A stretch of DNA of 64,000 nt from Blastobasis lacticolella (lineage: Eukaryota; Arthropoda; Insecta; Lepidoptera; Blastobasidae), in contig LR990050.1 in assembly GCA_905147135.1 (NCBI GenBank), forward strand, positions 15,436,001 to 15,500,000, written 5' to 3'. This document shows positions 21,525-33,160 of the stretch, in pieces. How positions within the stretch are numbered: the first letter of the stretch is position 1; each line of letters opens with the position of its first letter. Under the pieces are notes generated by a model that was not told the origin of the DNA, made no database searches, and worked only from the letters and a program-made list of their open reading frames with translations. The position numbers and the translations under genes were made by a program.

Positions 21525-22545
21525 TGATGGTAACTGTCGCCCATAACATCTTCGATTCACACATTTAGGTTGCAAGTAACAAAAATGCAAAACCGCAGGT
21601 GCGTTGTCACTGTGAGGAGAATGGTAGTCGAACCACCTAAATTGTAAATGTTTTGGTGAATTTCGTTGCAGTTCTCAATTTATAATCTCGCTGTACATGA
21701 AAACATCTCCTCTCCAGAAAAACTTCTCATTTTTCTAATAGGTAGTATAGTTCCAAGAAACTACTTCTTACTTCTTCTGACTTCAGTTTAATTACTCCCG
21801 TATGGTCTTATGTAACACCAAATAAAACGTAAGTTTCATCGTTTAAAACGTTCTCATCAAAAGCAATGAAATAAGAATACCAACGAAAGACAAATTAATG
21901 GAACAGTAATGAAGAATATCCGATTAATTGCCCCTCCACGTCATCGTAATGAATCGCACGAACGCGAAATTAATTTTCTAAGAGTAGGTGAAAATCACGA
22001 CAAAGTGAATTATAAAAGTATGTTCCGGGTTTCCTACCGCGTACCTTTGTTGACGAGATGCCCGATATTTCAACGCAGTTGCAGGCATCATGGTCACGGG
22101 ACGACTGGAGAGCTTCGATAGATCCCCGCAGTTTTCTCCCGCGTTCAATTCGAAACACTTGTAAAATTAACCCGAGGTTTCTTGTTACTTTTCCACATAC
22201 ATTACATAAAGTACGCCCTATAACACTTGGTAGGAATTGTAGCAGAATGCCAAAAACGCGTCAAAATACCATTGAACTGCGATTGCTATGAAATTACAAT
22301 TCAATCTAGTCATTAGTATCGGTAAGCTTTTAACGGTTTCAATGAGAAAAAGTTATCAGGTCTGATTCATGAAGAGCTAAGTTCCTAACTCTACAAATGC
22401 TAACTCTAGAAATCCCATATTTTGGTCTGAAAGTTTGGCTTAGCCGTTTCATAGAGGTTTTGATGAGAAGTCAGTGAATCAGTCGGCCAGTGTCGAAATC
22501 GATGTATTTTAAGTGCTAATAAAATCCGAAATGTAAAAGCTAGAC
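21525..22545. other. Unassigned stretch
   Basis: Overlapping frames of 62-77 codons on both strands around 21909-22291 share no motif. I see nothing I can name. Confidence 0.4.
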
Positions 22546-22905
22546 AAAGAGCATAGGTGGTCGGGCGGTTAAGTATCCGACTCTTAAGGGAGATACCCGG
22601 TTCGAACCCCGCTGCGACCATATATCAATGACTCTTTTCTGAGTTATGTACATTAGTTGAATTCTAACCGATGCTCTTACGATGAGGGAAAACATCGTGA
22701 TGAAACCTGCAAATTCCAGCAACTGAATTTGTAACCATGATCCAATCCGGTCAGGTTCCCCTGGTAGGAGGGTCACGGAGGTCAGATAGTAGTCGCTCCA
22801 CTCTACTCTAATCACCTGATCGCCAAATCCTGGATCATGGTCAAGGCGGACCCCGGGCCCTCGTCCTCGAGAACACAACCGGGACATTTACGCTAAATTG
22901 ATTAT
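22546..22905 (+). repeat. SINE-A, full length
   Basis: Head with 'gtggtcgggcggttaagtat', 'cgactcttaagggagatacc' and B box 'ggttcgaaccccgctgcg'. The complete body follows, through 'ctggatcatggtcaaggcgg' and 'ccccgggccctcgtcctcga', to 'gggacatttacgctaa' and a short T/A run. This is one of the best-preserved copies for defining the family. Confidence 0.88.
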
Positions 22906-23504
22906 TATTTTTTAAAGCTAGACAAATCAATTATATAAGTGTGCCACATTATCCCGAAATTTTAACTTTCTGGCATTACCTAGGCCGAAGATATGGAGGT
23001 CTGAAAATTTGACGACACGGTTCGAGAAAAGGTTGTTAGTGCCCCCTTCTTTTTTCTCAGCCCAGATTATTTGTGAATTCAAAACATTGTTCAAATATTT
23101 AATAAAATGAGTTCTGGAATTAATTAATAACTATCTATACTAGTCTTTACTCTCAATTACCTTCCAAACCTTACTCGAACTTTATTACACGCGTGCCAGG
23201 CCCACTGACGTAAGGGATTACCATCGTATAAGCACCAGTAACAGTAACTGCAGATTCGTCAGTTACCACCACCGAAACAGCGGCTCAGTCGCAAATCCAG
23301 CCCCCGCCTGGAATGGAGACAGCATCCTGCAGTAATTACGTCGTTACGATTAATCTTCTTTCTGTGACACCGTAATGACCCTCAAGCGTAATTAATAACC
23401 CCGCAGTTTAGCGAGTCTGTTACGCTGAATACTCGTACATTTGTCGTCTACACGAGAAACTTCATTTGGCTATAGGTAGGTTTGGTATTCAAATGATAAT
23501 GTTA
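22906..23504. other. Unassigned stretch
   Basis: No gene or known repeat recognised. Confidence 0.45.
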
Positions 23505-23657
23505 AGGTGCAGGTTCGTAGCCGACTACATGCAGCAGCAGACGACGGGTCCCCCCACTTCACGTCGACGTCGCGTATCGGTGTGACGTGTCGCCCGACTG
23601 TAGACGTCACAAATCGTCTGCTGCTGTTGCGTGCAGTCAGCTAAAAACTCGCACCTT
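23505..23657. mobile_element. 153-bp foldback MITE with TA target duplication
   Basis: The ends are inverted repeats of about 40 bp with mismatches ('aggtgcaggttcgtag' at the left, 'ctaaaaactcgcacctt' at the right). The inner pair 'gcagcagacga' / 'tcgtctgctgc' is perfect. Both ends are flanked by TA (23503-23504 and 23658-23659), as for Tc1/mariner-type MITEs. Confidence 0.78.
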
Positions 23658-23667
23658 TAGAATGCGT

Positions 23668-23812
23668 CCAGATCTCGCGAATACGCCGTTTGCATCAAAG
23701 GCTCGCGCGTCGCTTGCGTCAGCGCGGAGTATTTCATGGTATGATGTTTCGTTTCGAATTGTTATTGAATATATGGTAGCGCGAGTCGTTGGTGCAACGG
23801 CGTATTCGCGAC
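23668..23812. mobile_element. 145-bp foldback element
   Basis: The left end 'ctcgcgaatacgccgttt' pairs with the right end 'caacggcgtattcgcg', and pairing continues through 'ggctcgcgcg' and 'gcgcgagtc'. The 'gaatacgccgtt' core also occurs near 1050 and 51180. It lies only about 10 bp after the previous MITE, so the two may be parts of one larger element. Confidence 0.7.
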
Positions 23813-23970
23813 GTATTCGTGAGATGTGCAGCCGTAACTCCGATCTCCGATAGTACGCCGCCATCTTGGTCCAATTGAGTTTAAACAAATCGCGGCAGGG
23901 CAGCTCTGGCTCTGGCTTGCTGCGATTGGTCGTCACTCCATATAGGCGATACCACTTTGGAGGCCCAACT

Positions 23971-24176
23971 TTGAACCACTTGCCTGGAGTCGAACGGTTT
24001 TCAATTTTGATTTTCGGCTTGAAACATTGTATACATTTCTAATTACATTGGCAATACCAAAAGCGAATGGTTCAAAAATAGGGAAAATCAGCGATAAGCG
24101 TCCCAATATAATCATCAAAATTCAATTTTTTCATGCCGAGAATCAAAATTGAAATTCGAGTAGGCAAGTGGTGCAA
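23971..24176. mobile_element. 206-bp MITE with 45-bp inverted ends
   Basis: The left end 'ttgaaccacttgcctgg' pairs with the right end 'taggcaagtggtgcaa'. Pairing continues inwards through 'caattttgattttcggc' and 'gccgagaatcaaaattg' with a few mismatches. No coding capacity. The target duplication is not certain. Confidence 0.78.
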
Positions 24177-24724
24177 GAATACCCCTGGACGCACCCTTAT
24201 CAAACGTAAAAGTAGTAGACCCTTATCACGAGTGTGAAAGAGATACCACATGCTAAAGGTATGTGATAAATTTAAACTTTAATGAAATTCAACCCCTAAT
24301 ATTACTCTATGAATAGAATACCTACCGTAAAATTTGCTTTTACCCTTAATTTCGCCTAAGCAAATACTCGACTGAAATTATTACGAATAACTAACTGGTA
24401 GGTACTTACCTTATGATATTTTGGGTTGAAATAACTGCCAGACGTCGCCCAGTCAATAGGACTCCGTAGTAAAATTGAATGAAGAAGCTACAAGGCATAT
24501 AAAATAAACATCTTCCGGCTAGAAAACTGAATTAATAGTCAATTAAAACGGGATCAAATTGCGAGCGCCATTGGATCCTGCAATAATGGGCCGCCAGGCA
24601 CGAATTATTGTCGTTCCTTGAACAATGTACCCACTTACTGAAATTCTGCGCTAATTAATACCTACCTAATTACTAAAACTAGCTTGAAGGGCTTGTATTA
24701 TCATACATTTATACTAGTATGGGT
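24177..24724. other. Unassigned AT-rich stretch
   Basis: The motif 'cgagtgtgaaagaga' near 24231 recurs near 26706 and 29868, hinting at a dispersed repeat. Nothing else seen. Confidence 0.4.
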
Positions 24725-24818
24725 AGCACCCCTGGTGTTGCTGATGTCCATAGGCGGCGGTTACCACTTTCCATCAGATCGCTCGCTTGCCTGTTAGTCT
24801 GCCATATAAAATAAAAAA
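24725..24818 (+). repeat. LINE-C 3' tail
   Basis: 'ctggtgttgctgatgtccat', 'aggcggcggttaccactttc' and 'cgcttgcctgttagtc' end in an A-rich terminus. 5'-truncated copy. Confidence 0.78.
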
Positions 24819-26269
24819 ACGAAAAACTTTTTATGTACTACTTACTCAGTGACAATGACAAACGATCGGACAGTCAGCCTAATGGTAAGCGGTAACTATC
24901 GCTCGTAACATCTACCATTCATGTATATATCTAGTCCAACGGTGGATTTATAGGGAATATTGGTGATTGTAAAGTCAGGAGTCAATGCGTTCTGTTCGAA
25001 TTCTTCAGCGATCATACAAAAATTTTTTTACAAAATCCCTGAAAAGTGATCCTTCCAAAGGTGACGCATTTGAAAAACTTTATATCCTTCTCCTTGTAAC
25101 CGAATATCGATCAATCACAGATAGGAATTTTCAGTTTAATTCTTCTCGTCGCTCGCGGAACGTTTCTTCAAATTTAACGGTTGATATGAAAAATGGGAAA
25201 ACTTAGACTTCAACAACTTTGACCTTTAATAGAGTTGATTTACGATTGTTTTCAATGAATTTGAATATTATTAATTTTGCACCTTGGAATTAATTGAGGT
25301 CATTCATATTTTCCCTTGAAGTTATTAATGCAAATGTTTTCTCTCTTTCCCTTCAGCGTGTTCGTGCTTTGTGCCCAAATTACACAATTTAGTTAACTGA
25401 GGCCCTCGGGTGGCTCAACAGTCAGATAAGAAGTCAACAAAGCCGTGCTTATTATTACACGCACACACACGTGCAATAATGCACGGATTGGTATGGTAGT
25501 CACCTTAAACTAAGATGTTTATTCATACATTATGTTATCGGAAATGTGTGAAATCTAGAATTTGTATCCATTTCCTAGGAAAAACTAGGAATATATGACA
25601 AATTTTCAAATATGTACACAAACAGTGAAATTGAAACATTTTCGATCCCTGTTTAGGAAATGTATAAAACTCGTAGGAAATGTGTACCTATAATAAAATT
25701 CATTTCACAGATTTCCGGCCGCTTTTCTAGGTATTCTATATAATGATAGAATACATACATTTCCTCTAATACAAACATAACGTTAGGCCTTTTCCCCGTA
25801 GGGATAGGCGGAAACCACATATACATGCAAAATGCATGAACAGAACGTACAAAAGTCTGGACACGTTGCTTTTTGTGGTCTGTGGTAGGCTCGTGTGTGC
25901 GTGTAGCACACACGAATCTTGTTCACCTATACTTAGCTGTCAACGAATTTAGCTGTCCATCTGACCATATACTAATCACTACATCATCACTATTTAAAAC
26001 AAAGTACCACACCGCGTCTGTCTTTCTAAAATATACGTGTTAAGAGTTTGGTGATTATTAAACTAAAAAGTACTAAACCGATTTTCGTGCGGGTATCATC
26101 AATAGATAGAGTGAAGCACAAGAAAGGTTTTGGTGTATAATTTGGTACGGTTACTACCAATCCGAAGCCGAAGCGGGTCGCTAGTTTGACATAGGCGGTC
26201 AGCTAAGTCGTTGAATGACTTTACATTACTATGTATGTATGTGGAGTGAAATTAAGTGATAGAGTTAAA
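24819..26269. other. Unassigned stretch with a probable RTE-like LINE tail
   Basis: About 26040-26190 contains 'aaactaaaaagtactaaacc', 'gattttcgtgcgggtatcat' and 'aagccgaagcgggtcgctag', which I know as a common moth LINE 3'-end pattern. The remainder is unassigned. The frame at 25653-25913 on the minus strand has no motif. Confidence 0.4.
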
Positions 26270-26640
26270 AAGTATTGTGATCTGTGAAAGGTGTGGCATG
26301 AAAGATGATGTAGTGACAAAAATAGAACGAGGGATGTTGAGATGGTTCGGGCATGTAGAGCGAATGGATGAAAGAAGATTGACGAAAGAGGTATATAGTT
26401 CGAATCTGGGTAACCGGCCCTAAAGAGGACGACCCAGAAAAACATTCACAGATCAGATCAGTAATGTTCTCGAAAAATCTGGGGTCCGAAGTGGCAAGAA
26501 TAAAAGGAGATGTATGTAAAGAGTTGTGGATATTGGAGGCTAGGGAATTGTGTCAGGACAGAGCAAAGTAGCGGTTCATAGTCTCTGCCTACCCCACCTG
26601 TGGGACACAGGCGTGAGCTTTATGTATGTATGTGTCTAAA
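26270..26640 (+). pseudogene. LINE-D reverse-transcriptase C-terminus, broken
   Basis: Reading frames with stops and shifts give 'MLRWFGHVERMDERRLTK', 'RGRPRKTFTDQI' and 'VRSGKNKRRCM', then 'HSLCLPHLWDTGVSF'. The R-W-F-G-H-V-x-R-M block followed by R-G-R-P-x-K/R-T is the characteristic end of one class of insect LINE reverse-transcriptase proteins. At least two in-frame stops make it non-functional. The 3' end is shared with 8930-9090. Confidence 0.82.
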
Positions 26641-27022
26641 ATAAGATACATAAAGTAAGATACATCCAGCGCTCGTCTTTTAATGCTCGTCTTTCAACTT
26701 ACTTCAAGTGTGAAAGAGATTGGAAGCGCACGCGATCGCTCGCATGAATACGAGCGGTTTCATAAATATTACCCCAGAAACATTGAAGTATCAGCTATCA
26801 GGTACCCACCGATCACACGGCGCGTAAATACCGGGAAAATCTCTGGACACCTTTAACGCTCAATAAATATTTATGGATACCATAAGACACACTTAACAGG
26901 CATTCGATGTGCTCGGGTAAGTAAGTTATTCAGGCGGTAAGTTGGTGTATCTCTTTTAAATTCAATGGTTTCAGCTCTATGTAGAGGTTGTAGAGATAAT
27001 GTAATAATGTACGCATTACTAA
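26641..27022. other. Unassigned stretch
   Basis: Nothing recognised except the dispersed 'agtgtgaaagaga' motif near 26706. Confidence 0.45.
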
Positions 27023-27310
27023 TCATCTTGGAATTAATGTTCCGGTTGTGCTCAAGACAATAATCCGGGATTTGGCAGATCAGGTAATTACAATGGAGCG
27101 ACTGCCATATGATCTCCGTGACCCTGCTACTAGAGGAACCTGGCCTCATTGGATCATGGTTATATATTCACTCGTAAGTACATAAGTTAGTATTCAACTA
27201 ATGTACATACCTTAGAAGAGAGTCATTGGTAAATGGCCGCAGCGGGATCCGAACCCGGGGCCTCTCGCATTCAAGTCGGATACCTTAACCACTCGGTCAC
27301 AGACGCTCCC
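27023..27310 (-). repeat. SINE-A, nearly full length
   Basis: On the minus strand the head lies at 27225-27308 (B box 'gggttcggatccc', A-box side 'gaccgagtggttaaggtatc'). It is followed by the usual body down to 'catcttgg' at 27023. The segment with the C/G-rich block is shortened. Confidence 0.85.
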
Positions 27311-29319
27311 AACATAAAATATTAATAAATAATACAAAGCTAGCTCTGCAGCTGTGTGTCTAATGCTAACCGAATTACAAAACCGAAAGCGCACAAAGTC
27401 GCGGGTAAAAACTAATTAAGGTTGGTTTTGAACCGAATCCGAACAGAACCCTCAGGACAGGAGCTAACGCACGTGACAGGTTTTTTTTCCTTTTTTTGTA
27501 GCCAGTTAATTCTTTCATAATTGGACTAGATAATACCTTTATGTCTGTTATTTTTGCTCTCATCCCGGAATCCGATGGCGCGTTTACGTGATATTAAGGT
27601 CCCCGTCCACCCGCCGCCAAATCGCGTTACCGCCGACAAAGCACCCTTTCAACATAAACAAACTCTATAAAAGAGGGTAACCTTGTAAAAGTTTTATTTA
27701 TGAAAGAACCAGGGGATATTCGTAATAAAAATCAAGTTAAGGACACTGTCGAGAGTTTTATGAGAGTTCCCCTTTTGTTTGAAGACTGACTTATTTTATT
27801 GCAAATGAGAAAATTGGCTGGATGTCTTTGTCGCGGTAAATGGTGACGGAGGTAGTGTAATTTTCATAATTTGAAGAATGAAAGGCAAAGGGAGCAAGCC
27901 AGTGCCTTCCGCGACGGCAGTTTCGTCCTGAATTTTGAGTGAAGTGGATTTTAACCCAATGAGAGCGTCTTGGAACATTTCTTTTTTCCTTTTATTATCG
28001 TAATTGAAGTGAACGAGAGTATTATGTAACTGATTATGACATGACTATATAGGTACTACCTAAAAGATTGGAAAGTTAGCTACCTTCACGGCTGAGACAA
28101 ATCTGGCAATTTTAATATTTTTTCTCTGTTGGTACTACCCCCAAACCTACCAAATTAAAATTATTGTCACGTAATTTCCGGACGTGTAAAACTCGACAAT
28201 ACAAACACGTAACCCTTCCTGTAACAAAAAAAAAAACAAAAAACATTGCAAATTGTCGACCGGTGCCTCATAATTTTCCCCGCCCCTCATTTACGGCTAA
28301 TTTACTTACCTGTGGAAAAGTAGGTGAAAAGCAGAGCTGGCTCATTATACCACGTTTGTTTTATACTTATGTGCGTCGGGATCGTGGTATAAAGCCCCAA
28401 TAATTAATGTTGGGCGGCGGCCTGGCTCGGGCGGCCGGCCGCTCGCTACCCCGTAATTGTCCTGTCATATCGAGTTATGGCATCAAACCACACTATTCTT
28501 CATTACTGGGCTGACTAGTCGATAGATGAAATTACTGCAACAATGAAATAACACGTTGTAAACGTTTTTTTCGTCTCTGAAAAGAAAATAAAATGGGGCT
28601 AAACTGGGTTGTAAATAAAAAGGAGTTATCTACATACATTCGAGTATTTCATGTTCCTACATACCTACATATTTTTTATATAACCTGCTTAATTATATTT
28701 TATAGTAGGTATAGAGACCGCGAATATCGTTTCCGAAAATAATAGTTTATGCAACTGTCATATAAAAGGAGTAATAATTAGGGGTTAATAATTAGGTATT
28801 ATATGCAGTTGCATATACTGCGTTGTATCTCGCGTCGAGGATATCAAGCGGCGGGAAATTTACTTTAGTACTTTCACATTATTCTATTTATTTGCTTCAA
28901 ACAAGAAAAAACCTTCACAAATACAAATTACAACAATTAGAAAAAAAAATCTGTTTAGCGGGAAAATAATTACACACAAATATAAACAGGAAAATTTGAA
29001 TTTTGAATTTGTTAAATACATTTAGGTGTTCAGCCTACATTTCGCCGTGTGTCGCCGTAAAAAATAAAAGTGTTGCATAATGATTAAAAAGTTATTTTAC
29101 GTTGCAGCTGTAATGAAAATAGTATTTGAAATTCTGTATAATAAAGTAATTTTTTTTAAATTTTATAGGCTGGCGTGAAAAAAGTGTATCCTTAAACGAC
29201 TGTTTTCGAATATGTAATTGGAACATAACGCTATGAGTGACTTACTGCGCTGGCTCAGCGACCCAAAGTGGATCTTGGCCTCCGACACCAGAAATCCCTC
29301 TTCCTTCCTCCGGCTTGGA
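27311..29319. other. Unassigned stretch with a small GC-rich patch
   Basis: 28403-28450 is very GC-rich ('gggcggcggcctggctcggg'), but short and without coding potential. No gene or known repeat elsewhere. Confidence 0.4.
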
Positions 29320-29400
29320 ACAAGTTATTGCTAGCTGAACGTAAGATCTTCCGGAAGATTCTGGAGCCAACAAAGGGAGAGGCCGGCAAAGGGGGAATGT
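29320..29400 (+). pseudogene. Possible LINE reverse-transcriptase scrap
   Basis: One frame reads 'ERKIFRKILEPTKGEAG', like the E-R-K-I-L-R-x-I-x-G-P-x-K segment found upstream of the R-W-x-G-H-V block in LINE-D-type proteins. It is short and isolated. Confidence 0.45.
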
Positions 29401-30876
29401 TTTAAGTAATAATACGTAATTATATTTAAAAATACCAAATTCATGTTGGGCCGTTCACAATGTGCAGTTGTACGGTTCTTGACAATTCAGGAAGAATTAA
29501 AGTTAACGGAATCATGAACAGGAACGGGCATATAATTAGTTAAAACTTAAACATATACCTAACTACACAATGACATAGAACCACACAAAATTCAGGGAAA
29601 AGTAAATTTATTTGTAGTTTAATTACCGCATTCTGTTTGAGAGTTGCAATTAATTACATAAACCAGTTAATTATATAAATCGTTGGACGTAATGTCAATA
29701 CCATTTGCCGTTATCAGCCGTGTTCTGTTTGCAAACTGTTTCGCAGCATATTTAATTTCCTTAAAATTCGTAACGGTCACCGATCCAATTCACGCAACTA
29801 ACACAAACATTTATATTTTTGACTCCTACGGGCCTTATTTTTGAAACATTCTCTAGGAACATACTACGAGTGTGAAAGAGCCCTGGAGCCCCTTTTAAAT
29901 TTTATTCTTCTATTAGGTAATAATATAATTTAAGAAAATTTATTTCAGTTTATTTGGAATACCAACAGCCATCAAACAACATAGTATGTATAAACAGAAA
30001 GTCAATTACAGGCCTTCGCTGATAGAAAGTATAGAAACCGCAGACAATATTATAAGAAGATATTAACATCCCTTGAGGTAGCTAGTAATATAATTAAGGC
30101 AGTATTAAAAAGACGTCCCCACTCCCTAATTGGTGAAACTCGCCAAGAACAAAAGTACTACAAACTGTCAATTAAACTTTTTAGTAAAGAAAGTCGAGTA
30201 AATTATGATACTTGGCCGAAGGACCGGTCCACATTTAAGGGCCCTTATTAATCTTTACAATAATCTCGCGAACTTTTGAAAGGTCGGGAAACATTCAAAG
30301 TAATTTTTAATTAACTCGCTGCGCACGGAGGCTGTACAACCCGGGAGGAAGCAAAGCGCCTGTTAAAACACAGATCTTTGGGGGTGGCTTAGTGACGTGA
30401 CCACAGCTCGGGCATTTGGTTTGGGCTGCAATTGGCGTGAAGGAAACCTGTTTGTCTTGAACCATAGAACTAAGGCTAAATATTTTTTGCTGTGAATATG
30501 TCTCCGCCAGATGGTTAACTTAGCCGTTTAGTTAAACGGCTAGACCGTTAATTAACTACCTATTTAGTTGTTACAAAGTTGATGATGTCGAAGTTTGATG
30601 TGAATGTATGTTGTTTTGTGTGAGTTAGGTAAAATTTTGCTGGACTTAAGCGTTTACTGAAGTTTAAAGCAGAAGGCGTAATGGCCAAGCTGTTAGTACG
30701 CCCGCCTTGTATACACACGAAATATTGAAATATTGTTGATACAGATTCATATTTTAAGGACGAAATCTGCGCCTCTGTTTGAAATTCAAGATGTAAGTAC
30801 GTGCAATGAGCCAACCAGCAGCTCTAGACCATTCTGGTGGATTAATAATTCCCTTTACCGTTGAAAGGGATTAAGT
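29401..30876. other. Unassigned AT-rich stretch
   Basis: No gene or known repeat recognised. Confidence 0.45.
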
Positions 30877-31164
30877 ATGTCTAAAAGTAATAACGTAGTT
30901 GTAAATTTTGCAAATTATACGTACTTTCTACATTGTCTTAAAACAAATACGCAGATGTTTTGGAATATTCATAAAGCTTATCCTTACCGACAAATGCCAG
31001 AAAACACCCGACAAAACAATGTAGGTTCTAATGAAACAAAACTTAAAGCCATATCAATTAAACTGACTTTAAAAACTATAACACACAGTCAGATACACAT
31101 TTCAAAATTATATAACATCATATTATCGTATCAGGGGTTTAAAGGCAGGGTCTTAAAAGCCTGA
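30877..31164 (+). pseudogene. Possible upstream remnant of the LINE at 31.2 kb
   Basis: This is a 95-codon open frame whose 'CLKTNTQMFWNIHKAY' resembles the N-x-x-x-F-W-N segment that links endonuclease and reverse transcriptase in jockey-like LINE proteins. The rest is not recognisable, and reverse-transcriptase motif A follows too closely, so an internal deletion would be needed. It could be chance. Confidence 0.3.
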
Positions 31165-31996
31165 CAAAGAATACATTGACTGCAAGACACTGATTTTGCC
31201 AAAGCGTTTGACAAAATTTCTCACCATAAAGATCTTAATAAAGATCTGGAGCATTCCTGAAGATCTATTGCGCTGGATGAAATCCTATGTGGAGAATCAC
31301 TGTCAGGCTCTGAGTCGCTACAAATAAATCAGTTCAGGCGTCCCACAAGGCTCTCAATTGGGTCCGTTATTATCTGGTGCTGCAACCATTTTTACAGAGC
31401 GAAATTGAGTGCCTTTGAAGATTTCTGTAACCATAAAAACTTATACTTAAATACAGCAAAAAATTTCTGTATATTATTTAGAATAAAGAAGGCAAGAATT
31501 AATCATAATTATGATTTTATATTATGTGACACATTTTTGACCAAAGTTACTCAGATTTAGATCTTAGAGTCATTCTTGATTCTGAGTTTACTTTTGTTCC
31601 GCATATGGATAGGATGCTGGATAGGGCTTACAAGCAGTTATATTTCAACTTGAGGGTAGCGAAGCCGTTTAAGATTGTAAGAACTTACAAGCTCTTATGT
31701 AATAGCTAAGTTCGTAGTCCTGTAGAATTTGCATGTCCCGTTTGGCATCCTTTTTATTAGGTTCAACCTAAACGAATTGAGTGACTGCAAAGAAAGTTTG
31801 TAAAGTCTTTAACATATAGAACTGGTTCTGGCAATATGTACGCCAATACAAACTACGAATCTGTAGCCAAACCCTTTAAAATAAATTTGCTTCCCCACCG
31901 TCGTGCTGTCTCTGTTGTGGTTTATTTATTATAATTATAATTAACTATGTAGACGTCCCAGCCCTTCTTCATGGTATCGCATTACGAGTACGGCAA
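31165..31996 (+). pseudogene. Jockey-like LINE reverse transcriptase, decayed
   Basis: Pieces in all three forward frames line up in the right order. 'DFAKAFDKISH' (about 31193) is motif A with its catalytic Asp. 'IPEDLLRWMKSYVENH' (about 31250) follows it. 'SSGVPQGSQLGPLL' (about 31330) is motif B. 'LRVILDSEFTFVPHMD' (about 31565) and the segment around 'AYKQLYFNLRVAKPF' belong to the thumb and C-terminal region. Motif C (Y-A-D-D) is missing through deletion near 31385. Frameshifts and stops make it dead. The hAT-like element at 32005 interrupts its 3' end. Confidence 0.85.
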
Positions 31997-32004
31997 CGTA
32001 TATA
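31997..32004. repeat. 8-bp target site duplication, left copy (cgtatata)
   Basis: It is identical to 33047-33054, immediately outside the two ends of the hAT-like element. Eight-base duplications are the hallmark of hAT insertions. Confidence 0.9.
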
Positions 32005-33046
32005 CAGGGGCGTAGCTACCGCCGTATCTGCCGTATCAATTATACGGGGCCCCCGGGCCATAGAGGCCCCCGAACGTGTGTAAACAAAAATTCGTTTTCC
32101 ATTATTTCAGTTAAACATTCCCTATTTCCCGAAAAAAAAAAAATTTTTATAGAGAATTTCAGACCAGGGTTGGGGGCCCCCTCCGCAAAAAAGGCAATTG
32201 AAATCAAGTGATACAATCCGTTTTCATTGACCTTTCGTTAAAGAGATATTTATTATTTTTATTGAAAAAAAAAACAAGACAACGTAGTGCCCTTCACGCG
32301 CACTCATTTATTACTTCATTGAACTTTGTGTAAAATGTGCGCCTATCAGATGGCAAAAATGACAACAATTTTGATTTTCATATTTTCAGCACTATCGGTA
32401 GCACCAAAGGCTTAAGAAACTCCTTACTCCGTTCTTTCCTAAACGGGTCACATGAACATGGTTCATAATAATCTTGGCCGTGTGGGCCAACACATAATGG
32501 TCTTGGCTCACACGCAATCAATCTTTGAATTTGTCTGTTTTCAAGTTAATAATGGAACGTTTTAATAGCCAAAATATCAAGAAATTTCGAGTTTTTACGC
32601 TCGCTCATTAACTGTTCGCGAAGTTGATTTTATTATACAATCTCATCTAAAATTTCGAGATATCCCGGCGCTATCGTCATATTGCTGATTTTACTGTATC
32701 TTTTATTAAAATCGCGCAAGGTTTTAATGGATAAATTACAAAAATTTCGAGCTCGCTGCGCTCGCTTATTCAATGATATAAGTTATAATCGCGTAAGGTA
32801 TTAATATAGCCAAGCCAAAGGCAATCAATATCAAAAATTCCTAGCCCTACCTAGCCTCGCGAACCTGACTGTTAAGAGTCTATTGTCACACAAATGTAGA
32901 GCTGACTATGCTAGTCCATTTATTGACTTAAGCTAAGACTTGGATTTAAGTTACTCATTAGTACCCCCCCGTAGTTGAGGGTATCTGCCAGGGGGCCCCT
33001 ACACAACTATTGATACGAGGCCCCCGAAGGGCACGCTACGCCACTG
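32005..33046. mobile_element. Non-autonomous hAT-like DNA transposon
   Basis: The left end reads 'caggggcgtagctaccgcc' and the complement of the right end reads 'cagtggcgtagcgtgcccttc'. They share 11 of the first 12 bases and a more diverged inner segment containing 'gtatcaat' and 'ggggccccc'. An identical 8-bp duplication lies outside both ends. At 1042 bp with no reading frame of note, it lacks a transposase and must be mobilised from elsewhere. Internal 'cgctcgct' motifs near 32600 and 32755 are repeated. Confidence 0.92.
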
Positions 33047-33160
33047 CGTATATACCAATTTAATGTGTTTGAATAGGTCTTTAAAAACCTTGGGAGTTGT
33101 CCAAACACTGTTTAAATGTAACGGTCCACTATTAACAAGATATTCATAACGATTTTTTTA
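33047..33160 (+). pseudogene. Continuation of the LINE after the hAT-like insertion
   Basis: The first 8 bases are the duplicated target. If one copy of the duplication and the element are ignored, an open frame runs across the junction from 31960 to about 33150, as expected if the hAT element split the end of the reverse-transcriptase gene. Confidence 0.6.
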
